Shown here in pieces: positions 18,331 through 26,627 of a stretch of 30,463 nt of DNA (the first letter of the stretch is position 1; every line of letters starts with the position of its first letter). This stretch comes from Seminavis robusta (Eukaryota > Bacillariophyta > Bacillariophyceae > Naviculales > Naviculaceae): NCBI GenBank assembly GCA_903772945.1, contig CAICTM010001372.1, positions 1 through 30,463 on the forward strand, given 5' to 3'. The position numbers and the translations under genes were made by a program. Below the pieces are notes generated by a model. The model was given only the letters and a program-made list of their open reading frames with translations. It was not told the origin of the DNA and did no database searches.

Positions 18331-18748
18331 TGCACTACGCTAAAAGCTAGTGTAAAGATCTTTCGAGTGTTTTGAGTTTGAGAGAATGAAAGTTATGAGA
18401 GAGATTAGAAAGCTACGAAAAACTAATCCATGAGAGAGATCGTTGTGAATCTCATTGAAGTTGGTCTCCCGCGGGAGGCCTCGAAGTGTGATATTGTAGG
18501 TTATGGCAATAACTCTACGTACTCCACGGTCCATTTCCGGAACGGAACACGGAAACTTCAGCTAGTAGCTGCTAGTAGCTGGAACTTCCACGCCCTAAAT
18601 ATCTAGAGCGATGTTTCATCACAACTTAGTATGACTAGGCGTCATGAGAACCCTGTCTCAAGACTATTCGCGAAGGGCTACGTCATGAGTCGAACTCAAA
18701 CCCTATCTAGGATCGAGTCGCGAATAAGGCTAAGAGCCGTTGATTGCA
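18331..18748 (-). repeat. Gypsy-2 3' LTR (LTR C, 418 bp)
   Basis: In plus orientation it runs TGCACTACGC ... TTGATTGCA, the reverse of the family termini. The TGACGT site is at 18680-18685 on the minus strand. Differences from LTR D are scattered small indels, concentrated around 18540-18620, where the palindrome GCGTGGAA/TTCCACGC is damaged. Confidence 0.93.
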
Positions 18749-18759
18749 TTTGCCCCCTG
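18749..18759 (-). promoter_or_regulatory. Polypurine-tract-like sequence of Gypsy-2
   Basis: On the minus strand CAGGGGGCAAA precedes the 3' LTR directly, matching the position and sequence of the tract in Gypsy-1. Confidence 0.65.
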
Positions 18760-18769
18760 ACAAGGGTCA

Positions 18770-20600
18770 CAGAAGCAGCGACACAGTCGGACAAGGAGAA
18801 CATGAATTAAAGTGCGGGGCACTCCGGAGATTGGATGTAGACATGTCGGTCGCACGATGGCAATCCTACAAGGGGATCAGGCCTTGTATGGGTGTAAATA
18901 CCTTTTTGTCCAAGTCTGTAGACTGTGCCGCCATTGGCGTAGCATGTCGGAGCCGTACATGCCATTGTTATTGACTCGGTCCATATTGTAAGGACCTTTG
19001 TACTTGGCTGACCGTACTTTGGTGCTGATACTGTTGAAACCTCACGTATCGTTGACATTGTATTGATGAGGGCACGCGTCGCGTTTTCCTTATCGGTGTG
19101 TTTCTGGATGAGTCGTTGGCGACGTTCTTTGATGTGTTTCCAGTTTACTTCAAAACGGACGTTGTGAATCGCGTCACGATTGAACACGTGTGGTAAGAAC
19201 TTGCGACGAAGTCCATATTCATCCCGGAGAGTCTTCTGACTCTGCGCGGAACTCAGTTCCTATCCATGATAACCTCAGCAGGCCATGGATACTGGGTGAC
19301 CACGTCTGTTCTAGAACGATGGCTACTTCGTCTGTGCTTTGAGCAGATCTCGGCATCTCAACCATTCGGTTACGGGATCAATCATTGTCAAGCAATGAAA
19401 TGGACAGGAATTCTTTTTCTTGGATCCCCGATGTTGTATGTACATGTGATCTCTGATCCATATGTCTCGATAGTGTTCACTAGTCCAATGAATCTACCAA
19501 GTTTCTTCCTATTCGGGAGGAGCGATATTCTGGATCGCGTCTATTTCTTGGTTACGGGTTGGATTCCTCTCAAGTAATCCAGTAGCTTAGATACCCAAGT
19601 TCTCTTCTTTCGAAGAAGGATTGGTAGCATTGATCTAAGTCCGGCTTCTCGAAGCCTTTAGGAAACTTCATCTAACTATTCAACGAGATCTCTAGATCGC
19701 GTTAGTTAGGATGAGTTGATCATCAATGTATGCACGGACATTTCCAAGTCGTGCATGATTGTTCCCATCTTCCTTTGGAAGATGTCGGTACTATTGCATA
19801 GGCCATCGGTACTCGTTGGTATCGTATTTCCTGAATCGTCTAATTCAGTAGCATGTCTTGATCCTTGGGATCGGACAAGTTTTGCTCAATCCTTTGTTCA
19901 GTTCCGACGTAGAGATGAACCGTGTAGATCATTCTTTTTGGGAATGATAAAGTTGTTTGCCGCCCACTCGGAACGGTTTTACCTTCTTAAGTGCTCTGCG
20001 TCGCAGAGACGTTTGACCTCTGTCTTAAAGTGTTGGTATGGACAGTGGAGTAGGTAAGCCCTAGCGTGATAGGTTTAGCGTCAGGACGAAGTTCTACTTC
20101 GTAGTCTCCATTTGTCGCTTTCCTAAAGTACTTCGAATTGGTCGGAGCACTTGGTAATAAGGCATGAAGCGGTTGCTGCTCTTCCTTATTTACTGTTTTA
20201 CTCTGGCATATCTGCCTTAAGTCAGGTTGTTCGTATTTCGCATCAAGAGTCCTCTTGAGACATCTGTACTGTCGCTGACAGCTGTAGGATCATTGAACTT
20301 GATTCTTAGATCGGAGAGAATGTCTCGACCTATGATCATGTCATCGCCCCCAAGTTCTTGGTGCGTGAAGTTTCCATTCGTTATAATTCTATCATCGGGA
20401 ACTCAGGAGTCATAAGTGCACCCTTACACTTCGTGCTGGGGTTTAATTCCTTTACAGGGGTAGTCCATAGTTTTGGACGCCCCCATGATCCTTCATGCTT
20501 AATCTCTTAGCATGAATTGGGTAATAAGGTTCCGGATGCTTCTGTATCCAGTAAGCAACGGAGTGTAACGGGTTTTGTTTCCCTTTTTCTCGTCTGTTAA
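18770..20600 (-). pseudogene. Gypsy-2 Pol remnant: protease, RT, fragment of integrase
   Basis: The protease active site reads GAT ACA GAA at 20548-20540 (D-T-E-A-S-G), sharing the Glu found in Gypsy-1. RT pieces between about 20170 and 19450 include VRAYIDDQL, with the catalytic YIDD at 19719-19730 (minus). The thumb region near 19480-19510 ends abruptly, and by 19375 the sequence is the integrase piece IDPVTEWF. RNase H and the integrase front are missing, exactly as in Gypsy-1. The integrase C-terminus follows (RDAIHNVRFEVNWKHIKERR near 19100-19170, then a shifted GPY-like part), ending near 18920. Frameshifts break RT several times. Confidence 0.82.
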
Positions 20601-21162
20601 TCTAACATAGACGATAGTTTTGAGGTCTCTTGTCTTGGGACGTTTACGAGGGTTGCCACGGACGAGTTAACAATGCTGATAGATCTCAGAATCTAGTTGA
20701 GCAGTTTAGGCAATATTAATTTGCGTAGATTCATCGGTTGCAAAACAATTCTTGTTTACTAGTTAGTGAGATATCTTCTTCACTTAGGTATGAGAAATCG
20801 GAACATGGTTCCGTTGAATCATCATCCTGGCCTAATCCTCAGACGGAGATCTCTCCATCTGAATGATTGAAGTCGAAGTCGCAAGAGCCTTGTCGACTGC
20901 AGCCATTTTCTTGTCCATCATGTTGAGGGACCCGACAGAGGAGTCATCCTCGTCGTCAGATCGTCCGATTGCGTTTGGCAACATGGTTGCATTCGCTTTT
21001 CTTCTTGCAATCGCCTTGACCCAGCGTTGGAGACTTTCTTCATAAGGACCGAAAGTTCCTTCTTGTGTAGGACTTGGCGTCGTGACTTGCGTTTCCAAGT
21101 TTTTCTTGTTGTACGCTGGCTTGCTACGTTGTCAACGAGACTTGCTTTGAGTTTCTTCAGAG

Positions 21163-22149
21163 TCATGCAATCACAGTATTGTGAGTGCTGGACTCGTGGT
21201 AATCACACCACTTCTCTTTGGAAGAATGGTCGTTGTTGCGAGTAGACTTGTACTTCTTGCTGTTGTTCTTCTTCGAAGGAACTTGCTTGGCATCACTGCC
21301 TTTGTCAAAGTCTTCAGCGGATTCCATGCGCTCACGGAATCCAATGAGCGCTGTCATCTCTGCAGTGAAAGGATCGAAGTCGTGTTCGTCTATCTTGCGC
21401 ATCCAGGAACGAGGAATGCCATGACAGATGATGTCGATGAATTCGTCCTGGTTCAACTGTTGATTGACACCGAAAGGTGGCAAACGTGGAAGCTCATCGG
21501 TATTCATCCGAGTGAGGTTGTTGATGTAGGCGCGAGTTGTCATCTCTCTAGGCTTACGCATCTTGCGACGCATGAAGCGTTTCTGTTTTTCGAGAGCCTT
21601 GTAAGGGCAGGCTGCTTCGATAACCACGTTGATTCCAAAGGTGATGTCAGCATTGCTTAGAGCGGGTTCCGCTGCACCGTCCCATGCGGCTTGGACACGA
21701 GCTTGGAATTGGACTTCGGTTTCTCCAGAAGTCACATCGCGTGGAGGAATTGCGTTCACAGCAATTTGTCGTATGGCGTGATGACGCACTGCACGATGGC
21801 CTGCACACCCAGCTTCGTAGGCACTCTTCGCAGAGCTGGAAGTCATCTCCTTGAGAAGGCGATGTTTGTCGTCGGCATTGGCAAGGTTGAGTCTAACGAA
21901 GACCTTCTCCATATTCGTAGCCCACTTGATGGTCTGACGTGGAGTGTTGGAACCATTGATGATGGCTACCTTGAAGGTATATTTGGCACTGTTGTTTGCA
22001 TCTGCAGGAACGGTGCGAAGTTTGTAGGTGGTTGCACGAGTATCGTCGATCTCGGCGTCTTCGTCGTTGTCCACGAGAGGAAGAATGGGTTTGTCACGCA
22101 ACTGTTTCTCGAAGTTGGTGAACGCATGCTTTCCTTGAGCAATCTTCAT
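21163..22149 (-). CDS. Gypsy-2 Gag (328 aa)
   Basis: ATG 22149 (MKIAQGKHAFTNFEKQ) is chosen because the frame upstream has only a GTG at the LTR edge. Gag would form the particle and package RNA. The body is mainly helical in composition, with a conserved KRFMRRKMRKPREMTTRAYI segment (about 230) and QQLNQDEFIDIICHG (about 258). A Lys-rich tail (PSKKNNSKKYKSTRNN) leads to a zinc-knuckle-like WCDYHESSTHNT (C-x2-H-x4-H). The final Cys of that knuckle is lost because a one-base shift ends the frame at 21163; the other frame continues with matching Gag sequence to about 20830. Compared with the Gag of Gypsy-1 it is nearly intact. Confidence 0.88.
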   Translation of the reverse strand: MKIAQGKHAFTNFEKQLRDKPILPLVDNDEDAEIDDTRATTYKLRTVPADANNSAKYTFKVAIINGSNTPRQTIKWATNMEKVFVRLNLANADDKHRLLKEMTSSSAKSAYEAGCAGHRAVRHHAIRQIAVNAIPPRDVTSGETEVQFQARVQAAWDGAAEPALSNADITFGINVVIEAACPYKALEKQKRFMRRKMRKPREMTTRAYINNLTRMNTDELPRLPPFGVNQQLNQDEFIDIICHGIPRSWMRKIDEHDFDPFTAEMTALIGFRERMESAEDFDKGSDAKQVPSKKNNSKKYKSTRNNDHSSKEKWCDYHESSTHNTVIA

Positions 22150-22201
22150 GGTGAAGGAATAGGTTGAGGGTAGCTGAAAGCTATTGTGTTTGTTAACAAA
22201 A

Positions 22202-22624
22202 TGCACTACGCTAAAAGCTAGTGTAAAGATCTTTCGAGTGTTTTGAGTTTGAGAGAATGAAAGTTATGAGAGAGATTAGAAAGCTACGAAAAACTAATCC
22301 ATGAGAGAGATTGTTGTGAATCTCATTGAAGTTGGTTTCCCGCGGGAGGCCTCGAAGTGTGATATTGTAGGTTATGGCAATAACTCTACGTACTCCACGG
22401 TCCATTTTCGGAACACGTGGAAACTTCAGCTAGTAGCTGTCTAGTAGCGTGGAAGCTTTCCACGCCGGCTAAATATCTAGAGCGATGTTTCATCGACAAC
22501 CTAGTATGACTAGCAGTCATGAGAACCCTGTCTCAATGACTATTCGCGAAGGACTACGTCATGAGTCGAACTCAAACCCTATCTAGGATCGAGTCGCGAA
22601 TAAGGCTAAGAGCCGTGTATTGCA
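22202..22624 (-). repeat. Gypsy-2 5' LTR (LTR D, 423 bp)
   Basis: It has the family termini, with TGACGT at 22556-22561 (minus), the ATGACT/AGTCAT inverted repeat and the GGAAAGCTTTCC-like palindrome near 22450. The palindrome TTTGTTAACAAA follows on the internal side at about 22189-22200, as in Gypsy-1. Confidence 0.93.
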
Positions 22625-22628
22625 TTGA
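22625..22628. repeat. Target-site duplication of Gypsy-2, right copy (TTGA)
   Basis: It matches the left copy at 18327-18330 exactly and belongs to the Copia-II codons for Asn-Ile-Asn at the insertion point. Confidence 0.9.
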
Positions 22629-23160
22629 TGTTCAGTGGATTCTCGTCTAGCGGGGTGATTGCTTCAACGGTGGTTGCATGATGCGGTTCACGGTGTTTGT
22701 AATGCCCTTGTGAATCGAAAGCATAGTCGGGCGGTGCATCATCTTCGAGTTTGATACGATTGTACCAGTCGTCGTGTTCACTGTGTCTGAAGTCGAGAAC
22801 CTTGGGATCCCATAACTCGCCAGATGTCAGAATGACATGGGTGAGTGTTGCAAGTTCATTGTCAGAAGGAGGGCACATTCGCATGTACGGAAGTCCATTG
22901 ACAATATCCAGAGGAATGATGAAGCCATCGTTGGTGTGGATGCATTGTCTGCCACCACATAGGAGGGATCGATCATCTACTCGGTTCTTGTAGTGCTCGA
23001 TCTGACCAGATGCATGGATGGTACGGTTGATACCATGGTAGGCATACTGACGGAGCACAACTATGATGGGACCTCGGTGTGAGGTGACTTTACCAATGCC
23101 ATCAACGATTTTCAGACCGTTCATCTCATGGTTGTCAATGCCAGTGACATCAACCTGTTG
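22625..23160 (-). pseudogene. Copia-II polyprotein: protease C-terminal part to the Gypsy-2 insertion
   Basis: The frame reads VDVTGIDNHEMNGLKIVDGI and then a beta-rich segment (GPIIVVLRQYAYHGINRTIH, GQIEHYKNRVDDRSLLCGG). This fits the second half of the copia protease found in this diatom group. It continues through DGFIIPLDIVNGLPYMRM to DENPLNIN, where Gypsy-2 splits it. The ATG at 23124 is internal to the domain. Upstream the frame joins the active-site half at 23121-23429 if one base is restored near 23160. Confidence 0.82.
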
Positions 23161-23429
23161 TTGGTGTTAACCGTGACGCCAGCATCCTCACCAAGGATCC
23201 CGCCGTTGGCTCCCCTATCAACAAGGGAACCACGATCGTTCTTATGTCGAACCACAGTAGTCTGAACTGCGTATCGATATAGGGAACGAGTGTTGTCATC
23301 TGCATCGGGAGGTACCGCAGAAGGAGTGGCGTGACAGTGTACCCCGGAAAGTATGGCAATAGCTGTTTGTGAAGAGGCCTGTGGACCACGTTGGCTTAGT
23401 GTGTTCCGGCCTGATGAAAATCCTGCTCG
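23121..23429 (-). CDS. Copia-II protease, active-site half, in the -1 frame relative to Gag
   Basis: This 103-codon frame has no ATG near its start and overlaps the end of Gag by 34 bases in the -1 phase, so it would be reached by ribosomal frameshifting. The active-site segment is SLVDRGANGGILGEDAG (about residue 75-90), with D-R-G-A in place of D-S/T-G-A, as in other CoDi-like proteases I recall. The frame ends at 23121 after a one-base loss near 23160. The protease would cut Gag-Pol into mature proteins. The frame assignment is direct from sequence; frameshift expression is inference. Confidence 0.72.
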   Translation of the reverse strand, partial: RAGFSSGRNTLSQRGPQASSQTAIAILSGVHCHATPSAVPPDADDNTRSLYRYAVQTTVVRHKNDRGSLVDRGANGGILGEDAGVTVNTNNRLMSLALTTMR

Positions 23430-26191
23430 TCATCGGAGTCTTGAAGAGCAGCGAAGGAGTTGGATGCATCTCCAGTGCGATACTGTTGGGATACATCGGA
23501 GGGGCGGTAGGAACTGTCAGAGCTCCTGGATTCGGATGAGCTGGATGAGAGCAGGTCCTGTCTGTAACCAGGTGGTGACATGAGGTTGCAGATAGATCCA
23601 AGAGTGCCTGTGGGCGTCGTGGACGATTCCTTCTTCTTGGTCCTGCCCTTTCGTCCTCGAGATTTGGAAGAGGTGACAGTAACGAACCCAGAAGAGTCTG
23701 GAGTGCCGTCAGAGACCGGTGTTGTTGTAGGGATCGTGGCAGAGGATGTCGTTATTGTTGCAGGTGCGAGCGCAGCAGGAGTCTGCCTGAGCACTCGGCG
23801 TTGTCGGACAGCCTTGCGGATTCCATGGGTGCCTTTGATGTGGCGCATGGAGGAGTCTTCCGGGAAGTCAGCCTCGCTTGGTGTCGCGAAACTGAGGTCA
23901 GTGTCGATATCGACTCCAATATCAGAGGAAGGATCGAGTTGGAGTTGGGAAATATCGAGCGCTAGTGAATCTGGATCATCAGCGGGTATCTCTGCAATAG
24001 GTGCCTCCTCGACGGGTGCTTCTTCCGCTGTAAGATTGGCCAAGAGCTTTTGTTCAAGCTTGGTGGCAGCTTGACGCTGACGAAGCAAGAGTGTATCGCC
24101 AGGTTGTTGATTCTGATGGTATGGTGGAGCCATGAGTGTGCCAATCACAGGAGGTCCTGTAGGATCCAGCTGTGCTTCCATAGCTGAGGAGATGCGTTGA
24201 CGTGTCCAGAGGTCGAAGGGTTCATCGCATAGAACTTGCGGTTCGAAGGTGTGGTACCCTGTGTGATCCTCTTGGAGTTGTTGTTGGATACTCGTATCAA
24301 TAGCCTCGTATTGGGAGGTACCGTAAGCAAACTGTGAGAAAGCCTGATCACCGGATGGAAAGATTGTTTCTCCATCGTCGAGTGCGGGCATTGGAGGATC
24401 CGCTTCGTTGGGTACGTCGAGGAGGTCCACCGGTGTCGTCGTATTTTCACGAGAGGTTTGTGTTTGGCTGTCCTCGGATTCATCAGAGAAATATACGAAG
24501 GGTTGCCAATCAGGGTCAATCTCTGGCTCGCTGAACAACATCTCGTGGGAGTAGGACTCGTAGGATGAGCGATCAACCTCGTGGACTCGTACCTCGCGTG
24601 TAGCCGTATTGGGCGGCTGTGATAGGACGGACGCGATATCACCAGCGAAGGACGTTGGCGTTGAATGCGTCTTGTTGCACGCGAGCTGCAACAGGTCAGT
24701 GTCCGTCTTGTTGGACTTGGTTTGGTGCGAGGACACTTCTAGGTTGCCTGCTCGTGGCGTGGTGTTGCCCACGTCGAGGAAGTCATGGGAGTTGACTGAG
24801 CGGGATGGGCGTGATTGCCCAGAGTTGGGGTGACTACGTCGAACAGCTAAGTCAGCCGTGTAGTCAAGGATGCTCTTCTTGCCCTGCTCGGAGATATTAT
24901 CCCATGCCTCTTGCTCGGACTTGGACAACGACCGCCATGTGGTTGCGTTCATCATGACCTTGCATGGACCACGCGTGTCTGTCTGATGGGCTTGCAATAG
25001 GACCTCCACCAGTGTATCCATATCGTGGACGCACACCTCATAGGTGTTGTCACAGGTTTCCGCTGTACCATCATCGAAGAGAATTTCGTGTTGGTAGGTG
25101 CGACGACGAGCGTTGCTTCGAGAGCGTGTGGACGTCGCATGATTTGCATTGTCATGCAGTTGTGCTTGCTCGAGAAGGGCTGCTCGGTATTGCTCGAGCG
25201 TATACTGGGAGGTGTCGCCTGCAGCTTTCTTGGTTTGCAGTGCGAGACGTCGTACAGGGGCGAGATTTGGTGCCTTGGAGATTGAGCGTTCCAAGAAACG
25301 TGCCCCCTGTTGGTCAGTGTACGGTTCGTCGCTGATCTCATTGTACTGCCGAAATTGTTCGAGGAAGTTGGAGATGAAACCAGCTTGGGACCCTCTCCAT
25401 ACACCTTCTGCGATATCGGCGGAGGTGAGATAACACGAAATCTTATCCGAGCGCAGGGTTGCGACCATGGACTTGGAGTAATATTCGTCAATTGCCTTCC
25501 AGATCGCACGAGTGTCCTTGTCGGTTTCGTTGGCAAGGACGACAGATCGTGCCTGTGCTTCTTGGAAGATGTCTTCGAAGGTCTTGTACATCCATTCTCG
25601 TTGTTTCTCGTCTAGTTCGACGTTGGTGACCGTGAAGCCAGAATCAATGAGGTGGGAGAGACCTTGAGATTTGAGCGTGTTGAGGAAGTTCTTCCTCCAT
25701 TTGATGAAGACTGATTCGTCGCGAAACTCTCTGAACTCTGAGCGGACGGGCTTGTTGTTCTTGTCCCAAAGTGCGATTGCACGCTCCCCATCGGTCATCG
25801 TGGCATCGCTGCGTCTCATTTGTTGCCATGGGACGATTTCACCGTGTGGCTGGAAGAGTCTAACTCTGAAAGCGTCGAGCGCGTCGGCCGTCAGTGATAC
25901 GATGCGGATGGATGCCTTCCTCTTGAACGACCAATGGTGATACATCTGTATCGCCGCGAGCAGTAGCTTCTTCCTGGTGAGAGGTACTGGTCTTGGAGCG
26001 CCGTGGGTGTCGTTGGAAGCTTGGAGATCCATAACTTCATCTTTGGTGAGAAGTAGGAGATCCATCCATCCGTCGATTCCTTGTTCAGACAGTGCGATGC
26101 GCATGTGAGATGCATTGTACCCTGTGGTGGAAGCGTCTTCGCCGCATAGGTTGCATAGGACATGCTTGAGCTTGGCTGGTTCATCGGCCAT
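23396..26191 (-). CDS. Copia-II Gag (931 aa)
   Basis: It starts at ATG 26191 and is uninterrupted. Residues 1-30 contain CNLCG, and a SAM-like segment (QGIDGWMDLLLLTKDEVMDL) follows at about 38-57. The central part (about 150-350) is charged and helical and probably forms the capsid core. Downstream are QEAWDNISEQGKKSILDY (about 432-450), then a long low-complexity, Ser/Thr/Asp-rich tail with a basic patch (SSKSRGRKGRTKKKESS, about 850). No CCHC knuckle was seen, unlike Copia-I, so RNA binding may rest on the basic patch. At 931 aa it is long for a copia Gag. It ends at TAA 23396, overlapping protease in the -1 frame, so Gag and Pol are separate frames here. Confidence 0.85.
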   Translation of the reverse strand: MADEPAKLKHVLCNLCGEDASTTGYNASHMRIALSEQGIDGWMDLLLLTKDEVMDLQASNDTHGAPRPVPLTRKKLLLAAIQMYHHWSFKRKASIRIVSLTADALDAFRVRLFQPHGEIVPWQQMRRSDATMTDGERAIALWDKNNKPVRSEFREFRDESVFIKWRKNFLNTLKSQGLSHLIDSGFTVTNVELDEKQREWMYKTFEDIFQEAQARSVVLANETDKDTRAIWKAIDEYYSKSMVATLRSDKISCYLTSADIAEGVWRGSQAGFISNFLEQFRQYNEISDEPYTDQQGARFLERSISKAPNLAPVRRLALQTKKAAGDTSQYTLEQYRAALLEQAQLHDNANHATSTRSRSNARRRTYQHEILFDDGTAETCDNTYEVCVHDMDTLVEVLLQAHQTDTRGPCKVMMNATTWRSLSKSEQEAWDNISEQGKKSILDYTADLAVRRSHPNSGQSRPSRSVNSHDFLDVGNTTPRAGNLEVSSHQTKSNKTDTDLLQLACNKTHSTPTSFAGDIASVLSQPPNTATREVRVHEVDRSSYESYSHEMLFSEPEIDPDWQPFVYFSDESEDSQTQTSRENTTTPVDLLDVPNEADPPMPALDDGETIFPSGDQAFSQFAYGTSQYEAIDTSIQQQLQEDHTGYHTFEPQVLCDEPFDLWTRQRISSAMEAQLDPTGPPVIGTLMAPPYHQNQQPGDTLLLRQRQAATKLEQKLLANLTAEEAPVEEAPIAEIPADDPDSLALDISQLQLDPSSDIGVDIDTDLSFATPSEADFPEDSSMRHIKGTHGIRKAVRQRRVLRQTPAALAPATITTSSATIPTTTPVSDGTPDSSGFVTVTSSKSRGRKGRTKKKESSTTPTGTLGSICNLMSPPGYRQDLLSSSSSESRSSDSSYRPSDVSQQYRTGDASNSFAALQDSDDEQDFHQAGTH

Positions 26192-26627
26192 CTTGATGGA
26201 GGTGTGGCAGTGCGTAACTGCGACTAGTTAATCTGCTAACGTGAGGAAATACTACTTGAATAGAGGGATCTTGTAGAGGTAGCTACCACCCAACGAGATC
26301 AACTGCAACTATTCAAGACGAGTGCAAAGTAAATGCAAAGTTCGCTTCTTAGTAATTCATAATCTGTGTTGTGAGCTTTGATTGATGCGATCAGTAAAGC
26401 TAGTTCGTAGCGTGTTAGATCAATGCATCGTGGTAGTTGATTTTGATTCATACGGAAGTCAACATGGTATCTGCGGGAAACGGTTCGTTGGCAGGATGCT
26501 TTACTCCTGTCGAATACTCCAATTTACCGTGTCCTTTGGTTTCGTTGAGAACGTGTTCTTGCCAGCGTTCTCTGTTCCATCGTGTTGACTCATAAAGCAT
26601 GACTCAATCTACTCACGGATACTCTGA
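26192..26627 (-). repeat. Copia-II 5' leader and probable LTR
   Basis: These 436 bases hold no gene. They lie between the Copia-II Gag start and the first Copia-III codons, so they should contain the 5' LTR; without the 3' LTR its ends cannot be fixed. Near the right end the motif TGACTCA occurs at 26586-26592 and 26600-26606. Confidence 0.5.

Larger units (their letters stand above)
18331..22624 (-). mobile_element. Gypsy-2: Ty3/gypsy LTR retrotransposon with internal deletion
   Basis: Its LTRs (18331-18748 and 22202-22624) are clearly similar to each other and share a perfect 4-bp target duplication. On the minus strand a nearly intact Gag is followed by decayed Pol: protease, RT, then a jump to late integrase. 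It is a sister of Gypsy-1 in the opposite direction and has the same missing block. At 4.3 kb it is too short for a complete Ty3/gypsy element. It sits inside Copia-II pol and is therefore younger than Copia-II. Confidence 0.93.
16343..26600 (-). mobile_element. Copia-II: Ty1/copia (CoDi-like) retrotransposon split by Gypsy-2 and cut by Copia-I
   Basis: The minus-strand order is leader, large Gag, protease, [Gypsy-2], integrase, chromodomain-like segment, then the first residues before RT at 16343. RT, RNase H and the 3' LTR should lie beyond Copia-I but are not found in the window. The right end is about 26590-26630, where Copia-III coding starts on the plus strand; the exact LTR border is unresolved. 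Besides the two insertions there is a one-base shift near 23160 and a small deletion near 17630. Confidence 0.82.

Noticed and set aside
23580..24074. A 164-aa plus-strand frame.
   Set aside because: It is antisense to the low-complexity tail of Copia-II Gag, whose own frame is far longer and has family features.
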